The translations under genes and the position numbers were made by a program. The notes beneath the pieces were generated by a model, which was not told where the DNA came from, ran no database searches, and worked only from the letters and a program-made list of their open reading frames with translations. A DNA stretch of 64,000 nt from Pseudomonas sp. UMAB-08 (GTDB lineage: Bacteria; Pseudomonadota; Gammaproteobacteria; Pseudomonadales; Pseudomonadaceae): NCBI RefSeq assembly GCF_900095225.1, contig NZ_LT607417.1:169540-233539 (forward strand), written 5' to 3'. Shown here piece by piece: positions 18,299-26,372 of the stretch. Each line of letters begins with the position of its first letter. Position 1 is the stretch's first letter.

Positions 18299-19789
18299 TC
18301 AGCGCAGTTGAAACCAGGTGGTCTTCAACTGGGTGTATTTGTCGAATGAATGCAGGGACAGGTCGCGGCCGAAACCGGACTGTTTGCCGCCGCCAAACGG
18401 CACCGTCACGTCCAGCGCGTCGACGGTGTTCACTGAAACCGTACCGGCACGCAATTGCCGCGCCACGCGATGGGCGCGGTTGAGGTCGTCGGTCCACAGT
18501 GAAGCGGCCAGGCCATACACGCTGTCATTGGCCAGTTTCAGGGCGTGGGCCTCGTCATCGAAAGCGCTGACCGCCAGCACTGGACCGAAGACTTCCTCGC
18601 GAAACAGGCGCATGTCCGCTCGCACGTCGGTGAAGATGCAGGGCGTAATGAAGTTGTCGGAGCCATTGAACGTCTGTTTCCGTCCGCCGCAAACCCAGCG
18701 TGCGCCCTGCTCCTGGGCGCCGTGGATGAAATTCATAATGCGTGCGGTCTGGCGGCTGTCGACGATGGCGCCGAGTGTGCTTGCCGGGTTCAGCGGATCG
18801 CCCGGCTGCCAATACTCGGCATGAGCCTGCAGGCGCTCGACGAACTGATCATGGATTGAACGCTCGACCAGTAACCGCGAATTGGCCGAACAGACTTGGC
18901 CCTGATTGAAGAAGATACCGAAGGCGGCTTTTTGCGCAGCAAGGTCGAGGTCCTGGCAATCGGCAAAGACCAGGTTCGCGCTCTTGCCGCCGCATTCCAG
19001 CCACACCTGTTTGAGGTTGGATTGTGCGGAATACTGCATGAACAATTTGCCGACTTCGGTGGAGCCGGTAAACACCAGGCAATCGACATCCGGGTGCAAC
19101 CCCAAGGCCTTGCCTGCTTGCTCACCCAGGCCAGGCACCACATTCAGCACCCCTTCGGGCACACCGGCTTCCAGCGCCAACTCGGCCAGGCGCAACGCGG
19201 AGAACGGCGATTGCTCGGCAGGTTTGAGCACCACCGAATTGCCTGCGGCCAGCGCCGGGGCAAGTTTCCAGGCGGCCATGTCCAGCGGGAAGTTCCACGG
19301 GACCACGGCCGCAACCACCCCAAGCGCTTCACGGGTGATGGTCGCGAGCACATTCTGCGCACTCGGCGCGACCTGGTCGTAGAGCTTGTCGAGGCTTTCT
19401 GCGTACCAGCGAAATACCCCGGCAGCACCCGGCACATCGACGTTGTAGGCGTCCATCACCGGCTTGCCCATGTTCAGCGAGTCCAGAAGCGCCAGTTCTT
19501 CACGGTTGGCCATGATCAAGTCGGCCAGGCGCAACAGCACCTGTTTGCGTTCAGTCGGTGAACGCGCCGACCAACTGCCCGACTCGAACGCCTGACGAGC
19601 ACTGAGCACTGCGGCATCGACCTCTTCCCTGCCGCACGCGGCCACCTGCGCCAGGCACGCTCCAGTGGCGGGGTTGATCGCAGCGAAGGTCTGCCCCGAC
19701 TGCGCGACCACCTGACGGCCGCCGATCAATGCGCGGTCACGAAAACGCAGCATTGCGGCCTGGCGTTGCCAATATTCAAGTTCGAACAC
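18299..19789 (-). CDS. NAD(P)-dependent aldehyde dehydrogenase (PuuC/KauB-like)
   Basis: 496 residues from a GTG at 19787-19789, chosen because AAAGGAG lies 7 nt upstream. A 25-residue extension from a TTG at 19864 has no such site. Motifs: PWNFP, FTGSTEVG, the general-base Glu in LECGGKS, and the catalytic Cys in FNQGQVCSANSR. The C-terminus GRDLSLHSFDKYTQLK is typical of PuuC/KauB enzymes that oxidise amino-aldehydes. It is the first gene of the operon with the aminotransferase and the GMC enzyme, so it probably oxidises their aldehyde products to an acid. Confidence 0.92.
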   Translation of the reverse strand: MFELEYWQRQAAMLRFRDRALIGGRQVVAQSGQTFAAINPATGACLAQVAACGREEVDAAVLSARQAFESGSWSARSPTERKQVLLRLADLIMANREELALLDSLNMGKPVMDAYNVDVPGAAGVFRWYAESLDKLYDQVAPSAQNVLATITREALGVVAAVVPWNFPLDMAAWKLAPALAAGNSVVLKPAEQSPFSALRLAELALEAGVPEGVLNVVPGLGEQAGKALGLHPDVDCLVFTGSTEVGKLFMQYSAQSNLKQVWLECGGKSANLVFADCQDLDLAAQKAAFGIFFNQGQVCSANSRLLVERSIHDQFVERLQAHAEYWQPGDPLNPASTLGAIVDSRQTARIMNFIHGAQEQGARWVCGGRKQTFNGSDNFITPCIFTDVRADMRLFREEVFGPVLAVSAFDDEAHALKLANDSVYGLAASLWTDDLNRAHRVARQLRAGTVSVNTVDALDVTVPFGGGKQSGFGRDLSLHSFDKYTQLKTTWFQLR

Positions 19790-19866
19790 CTTCAGACTCC
19801 TTTTACCGGGCGCACTCGAATCGGCGCGCGGGCTCGTGGGTTCGATGGTGGCTGAACCCGGCAACG

Positions 19867-19916
19867 AGGAAAAATATTAAATATGTGTTCGCAGGCCATG
19901 AAAAAACTGGGCAGCC
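19867..19916 (-). promoter_or_regulatory. Shared upstream element, copy A (aldehyde dehydrogenase operon)
   Basis: An ungapped 50-bp partner of 14981-15030 (39/50 identical), starting about 78 bp upstream of the aldehyde dehydrogenase start. It contains the AT-rich palindrome ATATTAAATAT and, on the minus strand, a TAATAT -10-like hexamer with no good -35, as expected of an activator-dependent promoter. Confidence 0.65.
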
Positions 19917-19934
19917 GACAGGCCTGGTCGTGGG

Positions 19935-19949
19935 CTTTAGTCGCTAAAG
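19935..19949. promoter_or_regulatory. Candidate LysR operator between ALDH operon and lysR
   Basis: CTTTAG-TCG-CTAAAG is a perfect 6-bp inverted repeat. Inside it T19936 and A19948 are separated by 11 bases, the T-N11-A core of LysR-type binding sites. It lies between the divergent lysR (from 20053) and the shared promoter element of the ALDH operon. Confidence 0.65.
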
Positions 19950-20052
19950 TGCGTAGGTACCAAGGTGCGACGGTGTGCAAATTGCTTGTACTTGAAGCGG
20001 GGTCATTACGTGCTTCGAAATCACCCACACACCCTATTGAACGAGGTTCGCT

Positions 20053-20970
20053 GTGGCTGCTTACAATCTGCGTCAACTGAAGTACTTCATCACCACGGTC
20101 GAATGCGGCAGTGTCGCCGAGGCCTCGCGCAAGCTGTACATCGCACAGCCGTCGATTTCCACGGCGATCAAAGGGCTGGAGGAAAGCTTCGGCGTGCTGC
20201 TGCTGATCCGTCATCACGCCCAAGGCGTTTCACTGACCCCCAGTGGTGCACGCTTCTACCGTAAGGCGCAGGAATTGCTGCGCATGGCCAAGGAATTCGA
20301 ACAGAACGCACTGGCCGACAATGATGTGGTTGCCGGACAGATTGATATTGGCTGCTTCGAAACCGTCGCGCCGTTGTACCTGCCGCAGCTGATTGCCGGG
20401 TTCAATGCGCTGTATCCGGGGGTGGAGATCCGCATCCGCGACGGCGAACAACAGGAACTGGTGCAGGGCCTGACCTCTGGCAGTTTCGACCTGGCGATTC
20501 TGTATGAGCACGACCTGGACAGCACCATCGAAACCCAGCCGCTGATGCCTGCGCAACGCCCCTACGCGCTGTTACCCGCCGACCATCGTTTCGCCCAGCA
20601 AGCCCAGGTTTCGCTGCGTGACCTGTGTCTGGAACCGATGATTTTGCTGGATGTACAGCCAAGCCGGACGTACTTCGTCAGCCTGTTCGAAGAACTGGAC
20701 CTGACACCCCGCATCGCGTTCAGCTCGCCATCAATTGAGATGGTTCGAGGCATGGTTGGCCAGGGCTTCGGCTTCTCGATCCTGGTCACCCGCCCGCACT
20801 CGGAATGCACCTACGACGGGAAGAAGGTGGTGTGCGTGGACATCGTGGAAGATGTCACCGGCTCAGGGCTGGTGGCCGCCTGGCTCAAGCGTGGGCAACT
20901 GACCAAACCGGCACAGCTGTTTGCCGATTACTGCTGTGAACAGCTGACGGCAAAATCCCAACAGCCTTGA
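20053..20970 (+). CDS. LysR-family transcriptional regulator
   Basis: 305 residues: N-terminal winged helix-turn-helix (NLRQLKYFITTVECGSVAEASRKL, residues 4-27, then the recognition helix in QPSISTAIKGLEE) and a C-terminal co-inducer domain. GTG start at 20053 with AACGAGG upstream. It diverges from the aldehyde dehydrogenase operon and converges on the M20 hydrolase gene, making it the likely pathway regulator. The effector is presumably a pathway intermediate (inference). Confidence 0.93.
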   Translation: MAAYNLRQLKYFITTVECGSVAEASRKLYIAQPSISTAIKGLEESFGVLLLIRHHAQGVSLTPSGARFYRKAQELLRMAKEFEQNALADNDVVAGQIDIGCFETVAPLYLPQLIAGFNALYPGVEIRIRDGEQQELVQGLTSGSFDLAILYEHDLDSTIETQPLMPAQRPYALLPADHRFAQQAQVSLRDLCLEPMILLDVQPSRTYFVSLFEELDLTPRIAFSSPSIEMVRGMVGQGFGFSILVTRPHSECTYDGKKVVCVDIVEDVTGSGLVAAWLKRGQLTKPAQLFADYCCEQLTAKSQQP

Positions 20971-20997
20971 ACCCATCACAGTACAAAGACCCAATCG

Positions 20998-22161
20998 TCA
21001 ATCCGGCACACGCAACCACTGCACCAACCGATCAAGCATTCGCTCACAGCCCTGCATCTGCTCGACAGTGACGAACTCGTCCGGCTTGTGGCCCTGCTCC
21101 ATGCTGCCCGGCCCGCAGACCACGGTGGGAATGCCGGCTTCGTCGAACAACCCACCTTCCGTGCCAAAGGCCACCGTGCCGAAATCGCTGGAACCGCTAA
21201 GCCGGGCAATCAGTTGAGCGGCAAACCCTTGTGGATCGGTCGCCAACCCAGGGTAGCCACTCAGCGACTGAAAACGGATGGCGGTCTCTGGACGCACGGC
21301 CTGCATCCTTGGCAACAGTTCTGCTTCGGCAAACGCTTGCAGTTCCGTCACCACCTGCTGCGGATCGAAGCTGGGCAAGGCCCGCACCTCGAAATCGAAC
21401 TCACACTGCGCCGGGACGATATTAAGCGCCGTGCCGCCATGAATGATGCCGGTCTGCACGGTTGACCACGGCGGATCGAAACGCGAGTCATGGGCCTCGA
21501 CCCGCGCCAACGCCTCACCGATGTGCCCCAACTTGCCGATCAGGCGGGCCGCATATTCGATGGCATTTACCCCTTGCGGTGCATACGCAGAGTGACAGGC
21601 CGCACCCTGGACGCAGCAACGCATGGCCAGCTTGCCTTTATGGCCGAGCACCGGTCGCAACGCTGTCGGCTCGCCGATAATGCACGCCAGGGGTTTGGGC
21701 TCGCGCTGCGCCAATTCGGCTAATAAGGAACGCACGCCGAGGCAGCCGACTTCTTCGTCGTAAGAAAACGCCAGGTGCAGCGGCACCCGTAGTGGTCGTG
21801 CGACAAAGTCCGGCACGGCGGCCAACACGCAGGCTATATAGCCTTTCATGTCCGCCGTGCCCCGGCCGTACAAGCGCCCGTCACGCTCACTCAAGGCGAA
21901 CGGGTCGACAGTCCACGGCTGGCCGTCCACCGGCACCACGTCGGTATGGCCGGACAAGACAACCCCCGGGCGCTCGCCGGGTCCGATGCTGGCGAAGAGA
22001 TTGGCCTTGGTCTTGTCCTCGTTGAAGAACACTTCGCTGACCACGCCAAAACCCGCGAGGTAGTCGCGGATGAATTCGATCAAGGCCAGGTTCGACTCAC
22101 GACTGACGGTATTGAAGGCGATCAGCCGTTCCAGCAGCGCATGACTTTTAAACAGGTTCAT
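20998..22161 (-). CDS. M20 metallohydrolase, ArgE-like
   Basis: 387 residues of the acetylornithine deacetylase/succinyl-diaminopimelate desuccinylase family. Metal-binding residues are visible in SGHTDVVPVDG (His), GRGTADMKG (Asp), SYDEEVG (catalytic and bridging Glu) and the late GPGSMEQGHKPDE (His). The dimerisation domain is intact. It is translationally coupled to the DUF1028 gene (ATGA). Although ArgE-like, its place in a catabolic operon suggests hydrolysis of an N-acyl or N-formyl amide released from the substrate rather than arginine synthesis. Confidence 0.85.
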   Translation of the reverse strand: MNLFKSHALLERLIAFNTVSRESNLALIEFIRDYLAGFGVVSEVFFNEDKTKANLFASIGPGERPGVVLSGHTDVVPVDGQPWTVDPFALSERDGRLYGRGTADMKGYIACVLAAVPDFVARPLRVPLHLAFSYDEEVGCLGVRSLLAELAQREPKPLACIIGEPTALRPVLGHKGKLAMRCCVQGAACHSAYAPQGVNAIEYAARLIGKLGHIGEALARVEAHDSRFDPPWSTVQTGIIHGGTALNIVPAQCEFDFEVRALPSFDPQQVVTELQAFAEAELLPRMQAVRPETAIRFQSLSGYPGLATDPQGFAAQLIARLSGSSDFGTVAFGTEGGLFDEAGIPTVVCGPGSMEQGHKPDEFVTVEQMQGCERMLDRLVQWLRVPD

Positions 22162-22835
22162 TCATCACCGGGGACGCCATACCGAGGGGCGCGAGTCGGG
22201 TCCAACGCACGGATAACGTAGTCATCCATCTGTGGACGATAGGCTTGCCAGAGTTGATCCAGTTGGCCTATCGGGTCGTGTTCCGCCCAGTCCACCCGCA
22301 GGTCCACAATCGGCCAGAGCAAATCGCTGACCACCGACAATGCCGCCGAATGCACCGGGCCGGCTTCACCGCCAGCCGCCATGGCAGCGTGCATGGCCGC
22401 CAGCAGACGATCGGCCAGCGCTTCACCGTTTGTTGCCTCGAAAGCGGCGACCATCGCCGAGATGACCGCTGTATCGGCCAATAGATTTCCGGCAGCCACG
22501 CACTGCTCGCCCGCCAGCGCATTGTGCAGACCCAGCGCCTGATTGCCGGTGAACAGCGCCGTTGCGCCGTGCTGGTCAATCACTGCCACCTGCCGGTATT
22601 GGCTGAAACCATGCCGGGTCAAAGCTTTATCCAGCGCAACACTCGCGCTCTCCCCGGCCTCCAGCAGGTCAAGAATTTCCGGACCGAGCGCGGGTAGCGT
22701 GATGTTCTGGGTCGCCACGGCCCCTGCCCCGGCCCGTAGCCACGGGCAACGTGCGCCCACGGCGATACTTGACGAGCTGATGGCGATACCGAACTGCCCG
22801 GTTTCGGCACAACGGCCAACAATGGAGAAGGTCAT
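22158..22835 (-). CDS. DUF1028 family protein (putative Ntn-hydrolase-like)
   Basis: 225 residues starting MTFSIVGRCAETGQ at 22835. The N-terminal TFSIV...GQFGIAISSSSIAVG and the glycine-rich core AGAGAVATQNITLP are characteristic of DUF1028, a family related to Ntn hydrolases but without an established reaction. It overlaps ridA by 4 nt upstream and the M20 gene by 4 nt downstream, so three small-molecule hydrolysis-type proteins are made in a fixed ratio. A role in amide or imide hydrolysis is inference. Confidence 0.85.
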   Translation of the reverse strand: MTFSIVGRCAETGQFGIAISSSSIAVGARCPWLRAGAGAVATQNITLPALGPEILDLLEAGESASVALDKALTRHGFSQYRQVAVIDQHGATALFTGNQALGLHNALAGEQCVAAGNLLADTAVISAMVAAFEATNGEALADRLLAAMHAAMAAGGEAGPVHSAALSVVSDLLWPIVDLRVDWAEHDPIGQLDQLWQAYRPQMDDYVIRALDPTRAPRYGVPGDE

Positions 22836-23263
22836 TGTGTGTTTCCTGCGTCCGGGATGACTGCGATGACGTCGATTTCCATCAACCATTCGGCTTGGCC
22901 GAGACCGGCGACCACCAGCCCGGTAGAAATCGGAAACACGCCCTTGAGCCACTTGCCGACAACCCGATACACCGGCTCGCGAAAGCGCGGATCGGTGATG
23001 TAGGTGGTGGTCTTGACGATATGGCTCAGGTCGCTGCCAGCTTCTTCGAGCAATTGTTTGAGGTTTTTCATCGCCTGTTCAGCCTGGGCAGCAGGATCGC
23101 CAAGGCCGACCAACTGACCTTCGAAATCGGTACCGACCTGGCCCCGCACATACACCGTGTTACCCGCCACAACGGCCTGACACAAATCGTTGTCCAGGGT
23201 CTGGTTCGGGTACGTCTGTTTGGTATTGAACATCCGGATACGCGTGTGAGTGGGTGTGCTCAT
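22832..23263 (-). CDS. RidA-family enamine/imine deaminase
   Basis: 143 residues from an ATG at 23261-23263. RidA-type proteins hydrolyse reactive enamine/imine intermediates to ketone and ammonia, or act in catabolic operons as RutC does. Visible features: GNTVYVRGQVGTDFEGQ, QAEQAMKNLKQLLEEAG and VVAGLGQAEWLMEIDVIAV, the last covering the subunit-interface region. The arginine of the canonical IPxTR-type segment is not obvious, so it may belong to a catabolic Rid subgroup. It is coupled to DUF1028 and lies 64 bp after the monooxygenase. Confidence 0.87.
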   Translation of the reverse strand: MSTPTHTRIRMFNTKQTYPNQTLDNDLCQAVVAGNTVYVRGQVGTDFEGQLVGLGDPAAQAEQAMKNLKQLLEEAGSDLSHIVKTTTYITDPRFREPVYRVVGKWLKGVFPISTGLVVAGLGQAEWLMEIDVIAVIPDAGNTQ

Positions 23264-23327
23264 GCTGGGAACCTGCAAAAAATCGTCAGGGCCTGGCCGC
23301 TAAAAGCGGCCAGTTCTAATAGGTGGA

Positions 23328-24836
23328 TCAGGCTTTCACCGCCAGCTTGGGCGGCATTACCGGCGCAGCGGCTACCGGTTTGGCTTTGTTGCCCATGACA
23401 CGTTCGGAAAGGCCGGCAGACTTGCGCACGAAATCCAGAGGGCCGTCCCAGTCGAAGTTGCGATAGACCGCCGCCAAATGCGCGAACGGCGGCGATTGGG
23501 CAAACAGCTGGAAGGTCAGTCGATGCCCGGCGTAATCCGAATTCATCAGGTCGCGGGCGAAAGCCAGCAGCTTGCGGCGGTCTTCGGCGACCCAGTCTTC
23601 ATTGACCGAGTAATACTTGTTCAGCCACTTGCCCGCTTCCGGGTGTTTGAAACTGGCGGCGTCCGGGGTCACGCAGATCTGCCCGCCGCACAATTCGCGG
23701 GCGATGTGGGTCATGTTGTGCAACTGCGAGGTTGCCAGCACGCGCCCGGTGTACAGCAGCGACTGGTTGGGCATCAGCAAACCGCCGGGGCTCTTCTCCG
23801 CCAACGCGATGGACGCGGTCAGGTGCGCATTGATCCCTTCGCGATAACAGGCCAGTTGTGCGAGCTTTTCCTGTACCGCCTGCTGATTTTCCAGGCCGGT
23901 CTGACGGGCATTGAACAGCGCCGCCCCGATCAGCATGTCTGCCACTTTCAAGTTGCGCTGCACAAAGGCGAATGCGCTGTAGCGGTGCAAGGTTGAACGA
24001 ATGAAGGTCGCGGCTTTGGTGTGCTGGTAGAACAGCACGTTTTCCCAAGGGATCAGGACGTTGTCGAAAATCACCAGCGCATCGACTTCATCGAAACGGT
24101 TGGCCAATGGATAGTCATCATCGCTGCCACGCCCGGCAAAACCGCTGCGACAGATAAATTTCAGCCCCGGCGAACCCAGGTCGCAAATAAAGCCGACGGC
24201 ATAGTTCGACAGCTCGGAGTTACCCCAGTTGGCGATGGTCGGTTTAGTGAACGCCTGGTTCGAATAAGCGGCAGCGGTCTCGTACTTCGCGCCGCGAACG
24301 ATAATCCCGGCATCGGTTTCCTTGACTACATGCAAGAGCATGTCCGGGTCCTGATCCTGCGGACGCTTGGATCGGTCGCCTTTGGGGTCGGTGTTGGCCG
24401 ATACGTGGAAGGTGTCGCTGTAGAGCACCTTGTCGATGTGATTACGAATATTGGCCGAAAACTGCGGATTGACCTCGTTGAGCACATCCTGGCCGTCGAA
24501 CAGCGACCACATTTCACCGACCGTTTCGTCACCCACACGGGTAACCACACCACCGATATCGTTGAGCACCGCATCGGTGGAATTGCGTTTATCCCACCAG
24601 TCCTGCTGGGTACGCGGCAGCTTCAAGCCAATGGCATGGGATTCACCGCTGGCGTCCTGATAGGTCATTTTGCTTTTGGTGGCGGCATCATGCTGCATGT
24701 CATAGATGCGGGCCCGAATGTCCACCAGCGGTTTGAAGGCAGGGTGTGAAGGAACGTCCAGCACCCGCTCGCCATTGATGTAAACCTCACGGCCGTCGCG
24801 GATGGAGTCGCGATACTGCTCACCTGTTCTGATCAT
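23328..24836 (-). CDS. FADH2-dependent monooxygenase, HpaB/PvcC family
   Basis: 502 residues, the length of 4-hydroxyphenylacetate 3-monooxygenase large components. The N-terminal segment MIRTGEQYRDSIRDGREVYI and the C-terminal HpaB domain (RELCGGQICVTPDAASF, then FARDLMNSDYAGHR) are diagnostic. The enzyme takes reduced flavin from a partner reductase, very likely the divergent gene at 25063, and hydroxylates an aromatic or heteroaromatic ring. The C-terminus has a short Ala/Pro-rich tail. ATG with GGGGA upstream. It heads the operon with ridA, DUF1028 and M20, so ring oxygenation is probably followed by imine and amide hydrolysis. The specific substrate is not known. Confidence 0.9.
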   Translation of the reverse strand: MIRTGEQYRDSIRDGREVYINGERVLDVPSHPAFKPLVDIRARIYDMQHDAATKSKMTYQDASGESHAIGLKLPRTQQDWWDKRNSTDAVLNDIGGVVTRVGDETVGEMWSLFDGQDVLNEVNPQFSANIRNHIDKVLYSDTFHVSANTDPKGDRSKRPQDQDPDMLLHVVKETDAGIIVRGAKYETAAAYSNQAFTKPTIANWGNSELSNYAVGFICDLGSPGLKFICRSGFAGRGSDDDYPLANRFDEVDALVIFDNVLIPWENVLFYQHTKAATFIRSTLHRYSAFAFVQRNLKVADMLIGAALFNARQTGLENQQAVQEKLAQLACYREGINAHLTASIALAEKSPGGLLMPNQSLLYTGRVLATSQLHNMTHIARELCGGQICVTPDAASFKHPEAGKWLNKYYSVNEDWVAEDRRKLLAFARDLMNSDYAGHRLTFQLFAQSPPFAHLAAVYRNFDWDGPLDFVRKSAGLSERVMGNKAKPVAAAPVMPPKLAVKA

Positions 24837-24919
24837 TGTGAATCCCCATGATGTGCCAACGGTTGTTTGCGCCGGGCGCTGTGTCTGGGGGCATTCTGTT
24901 CATGAGGTCGGGCACAAAT

Positions 24920-24933
24920 AAATTAGGTTATTT
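24920..24933. promoter_or_regulatory. Operator-like site 1 in the monooxygenase/reductase intergenic region
   Basis: AAATTAGGTTATTT matches the second site at 24988 at 12 of 14 positions and sits in a wider AAATAA...TTATTT inverted repeat. It lies about 85 bp upstream of the monooxygenase start. Confidence 0.5.
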
Positions 24934-24948
24934 GTGGTTGTTGCCTAG

Positions 24949-24974
24949 CTAAAAGCTGGCCTTCAGCTTTTTAG
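24949..24974. other. Stem-loop in the divergent intergenic region
   Basis: CTAAAAGCTG-GCCTT-CAGCTTTTTAG forms a near-perfect hairpin between the two operator-like sites. It could be an attenuator or protein site; it is not at a gene end. Confidence 0.4.
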
Positions 24975-24987
24975 GGTCAAGCCAAAC

Positions 24988-25001
24988 AAATTAAGTAATT
25001 T
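24988..25001. promoter_or_regulatory. Operator-like site 2 in the monooxygenase/reductase intergenic region
   Basis: AAATTA-AG-TAATTT is a perfect 6-bp inverted repeat, 68 bp from the related site 1 and about 60 bp upstream of the flavin reductase start. Confidence 0.55.
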
Positions 25002-25062
25002 CGGTATTGAGCGTCCACTCGCAGAATCAAGCCATCTCCCAGCGACAAAGAGGATGTGCGCA

Positions 25063-25617
25063 ATGAATACTTCCGTGCGGTTTCAACCCGATGATGTCAG
25101 CGTGCTGACCGCCGCGACCCTTGCGGCCACCCCGGCCGAATTCATTGCTGCCATGGGCAAATGTGCCACGGGAGTAACGGTGATCACCACCGACGGTGCC
25201 GGTGGTCGATTTGGCGTAACCGTTAGCGCGATGACCTCGGTCTCGGCTGAACCACCGTTGTTGCTGGTGTGCGTGAACCGCAACAACCTGGCGTCGAAAG
25301 CCATTGATCAGAACGGCTGTTTCTGCGTCAACGTGATCGAAACCGAACAGCAGCCGGTGGCCCAGGTGTTTGCCGGGCAGATCAAACTGGAAAACGGCGA
25401 CCGCTTTGCCTGCGCTGACTGGACCCAACACACGACGGGCGCGCCCCTGCTGGACAACGCGCTGGCCAGCTTTGATTGCCATATCGAACAGCAGATGGAT
25501 CTAGGGACCCACACCGTGTTCATCGGCAAAGTCGTGGCCGTCAAAAGCCGTGAAGGGGCGCCGCTGGCCTATTCACACAGAAAGTTCTGCGGGCTGCAGG
25601 CGCTTGAAGGCCTTTAA
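25063..25617 (+). CDS. Flavin reductase component (HpaC/RutF-like)
   Basis: 184 residues from the ATG at 25063 (an ATG at 25054 is too close to the AGAGG site). The flavin-reductase-like domain shows FIAAMGKCATGVTVITT, GVTVSAMTSVSAEPPLLL and HTVFIGKVVAV, typical of HpaC/RutF enzymes that reduce FMN or FAD with NAD(P)H and release it to a monooxygenase. It diverges from the HpaB-type gene, the natural partner. Its stop overlaps the convergent miaE stop by 4 nt. Confidence 0.92.
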   Translation: MNTSVRFQPDDVSVLTAATLAATPAEFIAAMGKCATGVTVITTDGAGGRFGVTVSAMTSVSAEPPLLLVCVNRNNLASKAIDQNGCFCVNVIETEQQPVAQVFAGQIKLENGDRFACADWTQHTTGAPLLDNALASFDCHIEQQMDLGTHTVFIGKVVAVKSREGAPLAYSHRKFCGLQALEGL

Positions 25618-26288
25618 TCGCGGGACAACTGGCTCGGAATACCACTGTGGAAGCGGAACTCGACATCGGGACTGTCGATGAGACTGGCTTCGAGCACCCT
25701 GACTTTTTCGACGGTCCGCTCGACGTCAGCGGCTTCACCGTATTGATAGGCCAGCTTGAGGTAACCCTGGAAATGCCGGGCTTCACTTTTCAGTAACCCG
25801 TCATAGAAGCAGCCCAGCTCTTCATCCAGATACGGCACCAAGGCTTCGAAACGCTCACAGCTTCGCGCTTCGATAAACGCACCCACCACCAGCGTATCGA
25901 CCAGTTTAACGGGCTCATGGGTCCGCACCGCCGCTCTCAGCCCAGAGGCATAACGACTGGCTGACAAGGCGCGCCATTCGATTTTGCGCTTTTTCATCAG
26001 CCGCAAGACCTGTTCATGGTGCACCAACTCCTCACGGGCCAAGCGCGACATCATCATGACCAGGTCAGGATACGAACCGTATTTGGCGATCATGCTCATG
26101 GCCGTGCTGGCGGCCTTGAACTCACAGTTCTTGTGATCAAGCAGCATCTTTTCCTGATTGACCAACGCCGCCTCAATCCAGCCCGCGGGGGTCCTGCACC
26201 CTAGAAACTCATGGATTTCAGGCAGCACGGGCGTCCTCGAAACCTTGGTTACAGGATGTGAAGCGTCGATTTCAGGGTTCAGTTGCAT
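25614..26288 (-). CDS. miaE: tRNA-(ms2io6A) hydroxylase
   Basis: A ferritin-like di-iron monooxygenase that hydroxylates the isopentenyl group of ms2i6A37 in tRNA. From the ATG at 26288 it is 224 residues. Di-iron ligands are visible as E in NCEFKAAST, EELVHHEQ (E and H), a second E in EARSCERFE, and SEARHFQGY. The longer reading from a TTG at 26315 is less likely. It is convergent with the flavin reductase and marks the return to the core genome after the catabolic island. Confidence 0.94.
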   Translation of the reverse strand: MQLNPEIDASHPVTKVSRTPVLPEIHEFLGCRTPAGWIEAALVNQEKMLLDHKNCEFKAASTAMSMIAKYGSYPDLVMMMSRLAREELVHHEQVLRLMKKRKIEWRALSASRYASGLRAAVRTHEPVKLVDTLVVGAFIEARSCERFEALVPYLDEELGCFYDGLLKSEARHFQGYLKLAYQYGEAADVERTVEKVRVLEASLIDSPDVEFRFHSGIPSQLSRD

Positions 26289-26372
26289 AGGCTCACAGCA
26301 CGGCTGGGTGGGCAAAACGCAGCATTATACGAGGGCGGAGCGAATGAACCAGCGCCTTGCAGCAGATTTGAC

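Noticed and set aside
19790-19864. 25-residue N-terminal extension of the aldehyde dehydrogenase from a TTG
   Set aside because: It overlaps the ribosome site of the GTG at 19789 and nearly reaches the shared promoter element.
20998-22161. Calling the M20 enzyme argE of arginine synthesis
   Set aside because: It lies in a catabolic operon coupled to DUF1028 and RidA; family membership alone does not fix the substrate.
23328-24836. Calling the monooxygenase hpaB (4-hydroxyphenylacetate 3-hydroxylase)
   Set aside because: None of the homoprotocatechuate ring-cleavage genes are nearby, so the substrate is probably different.
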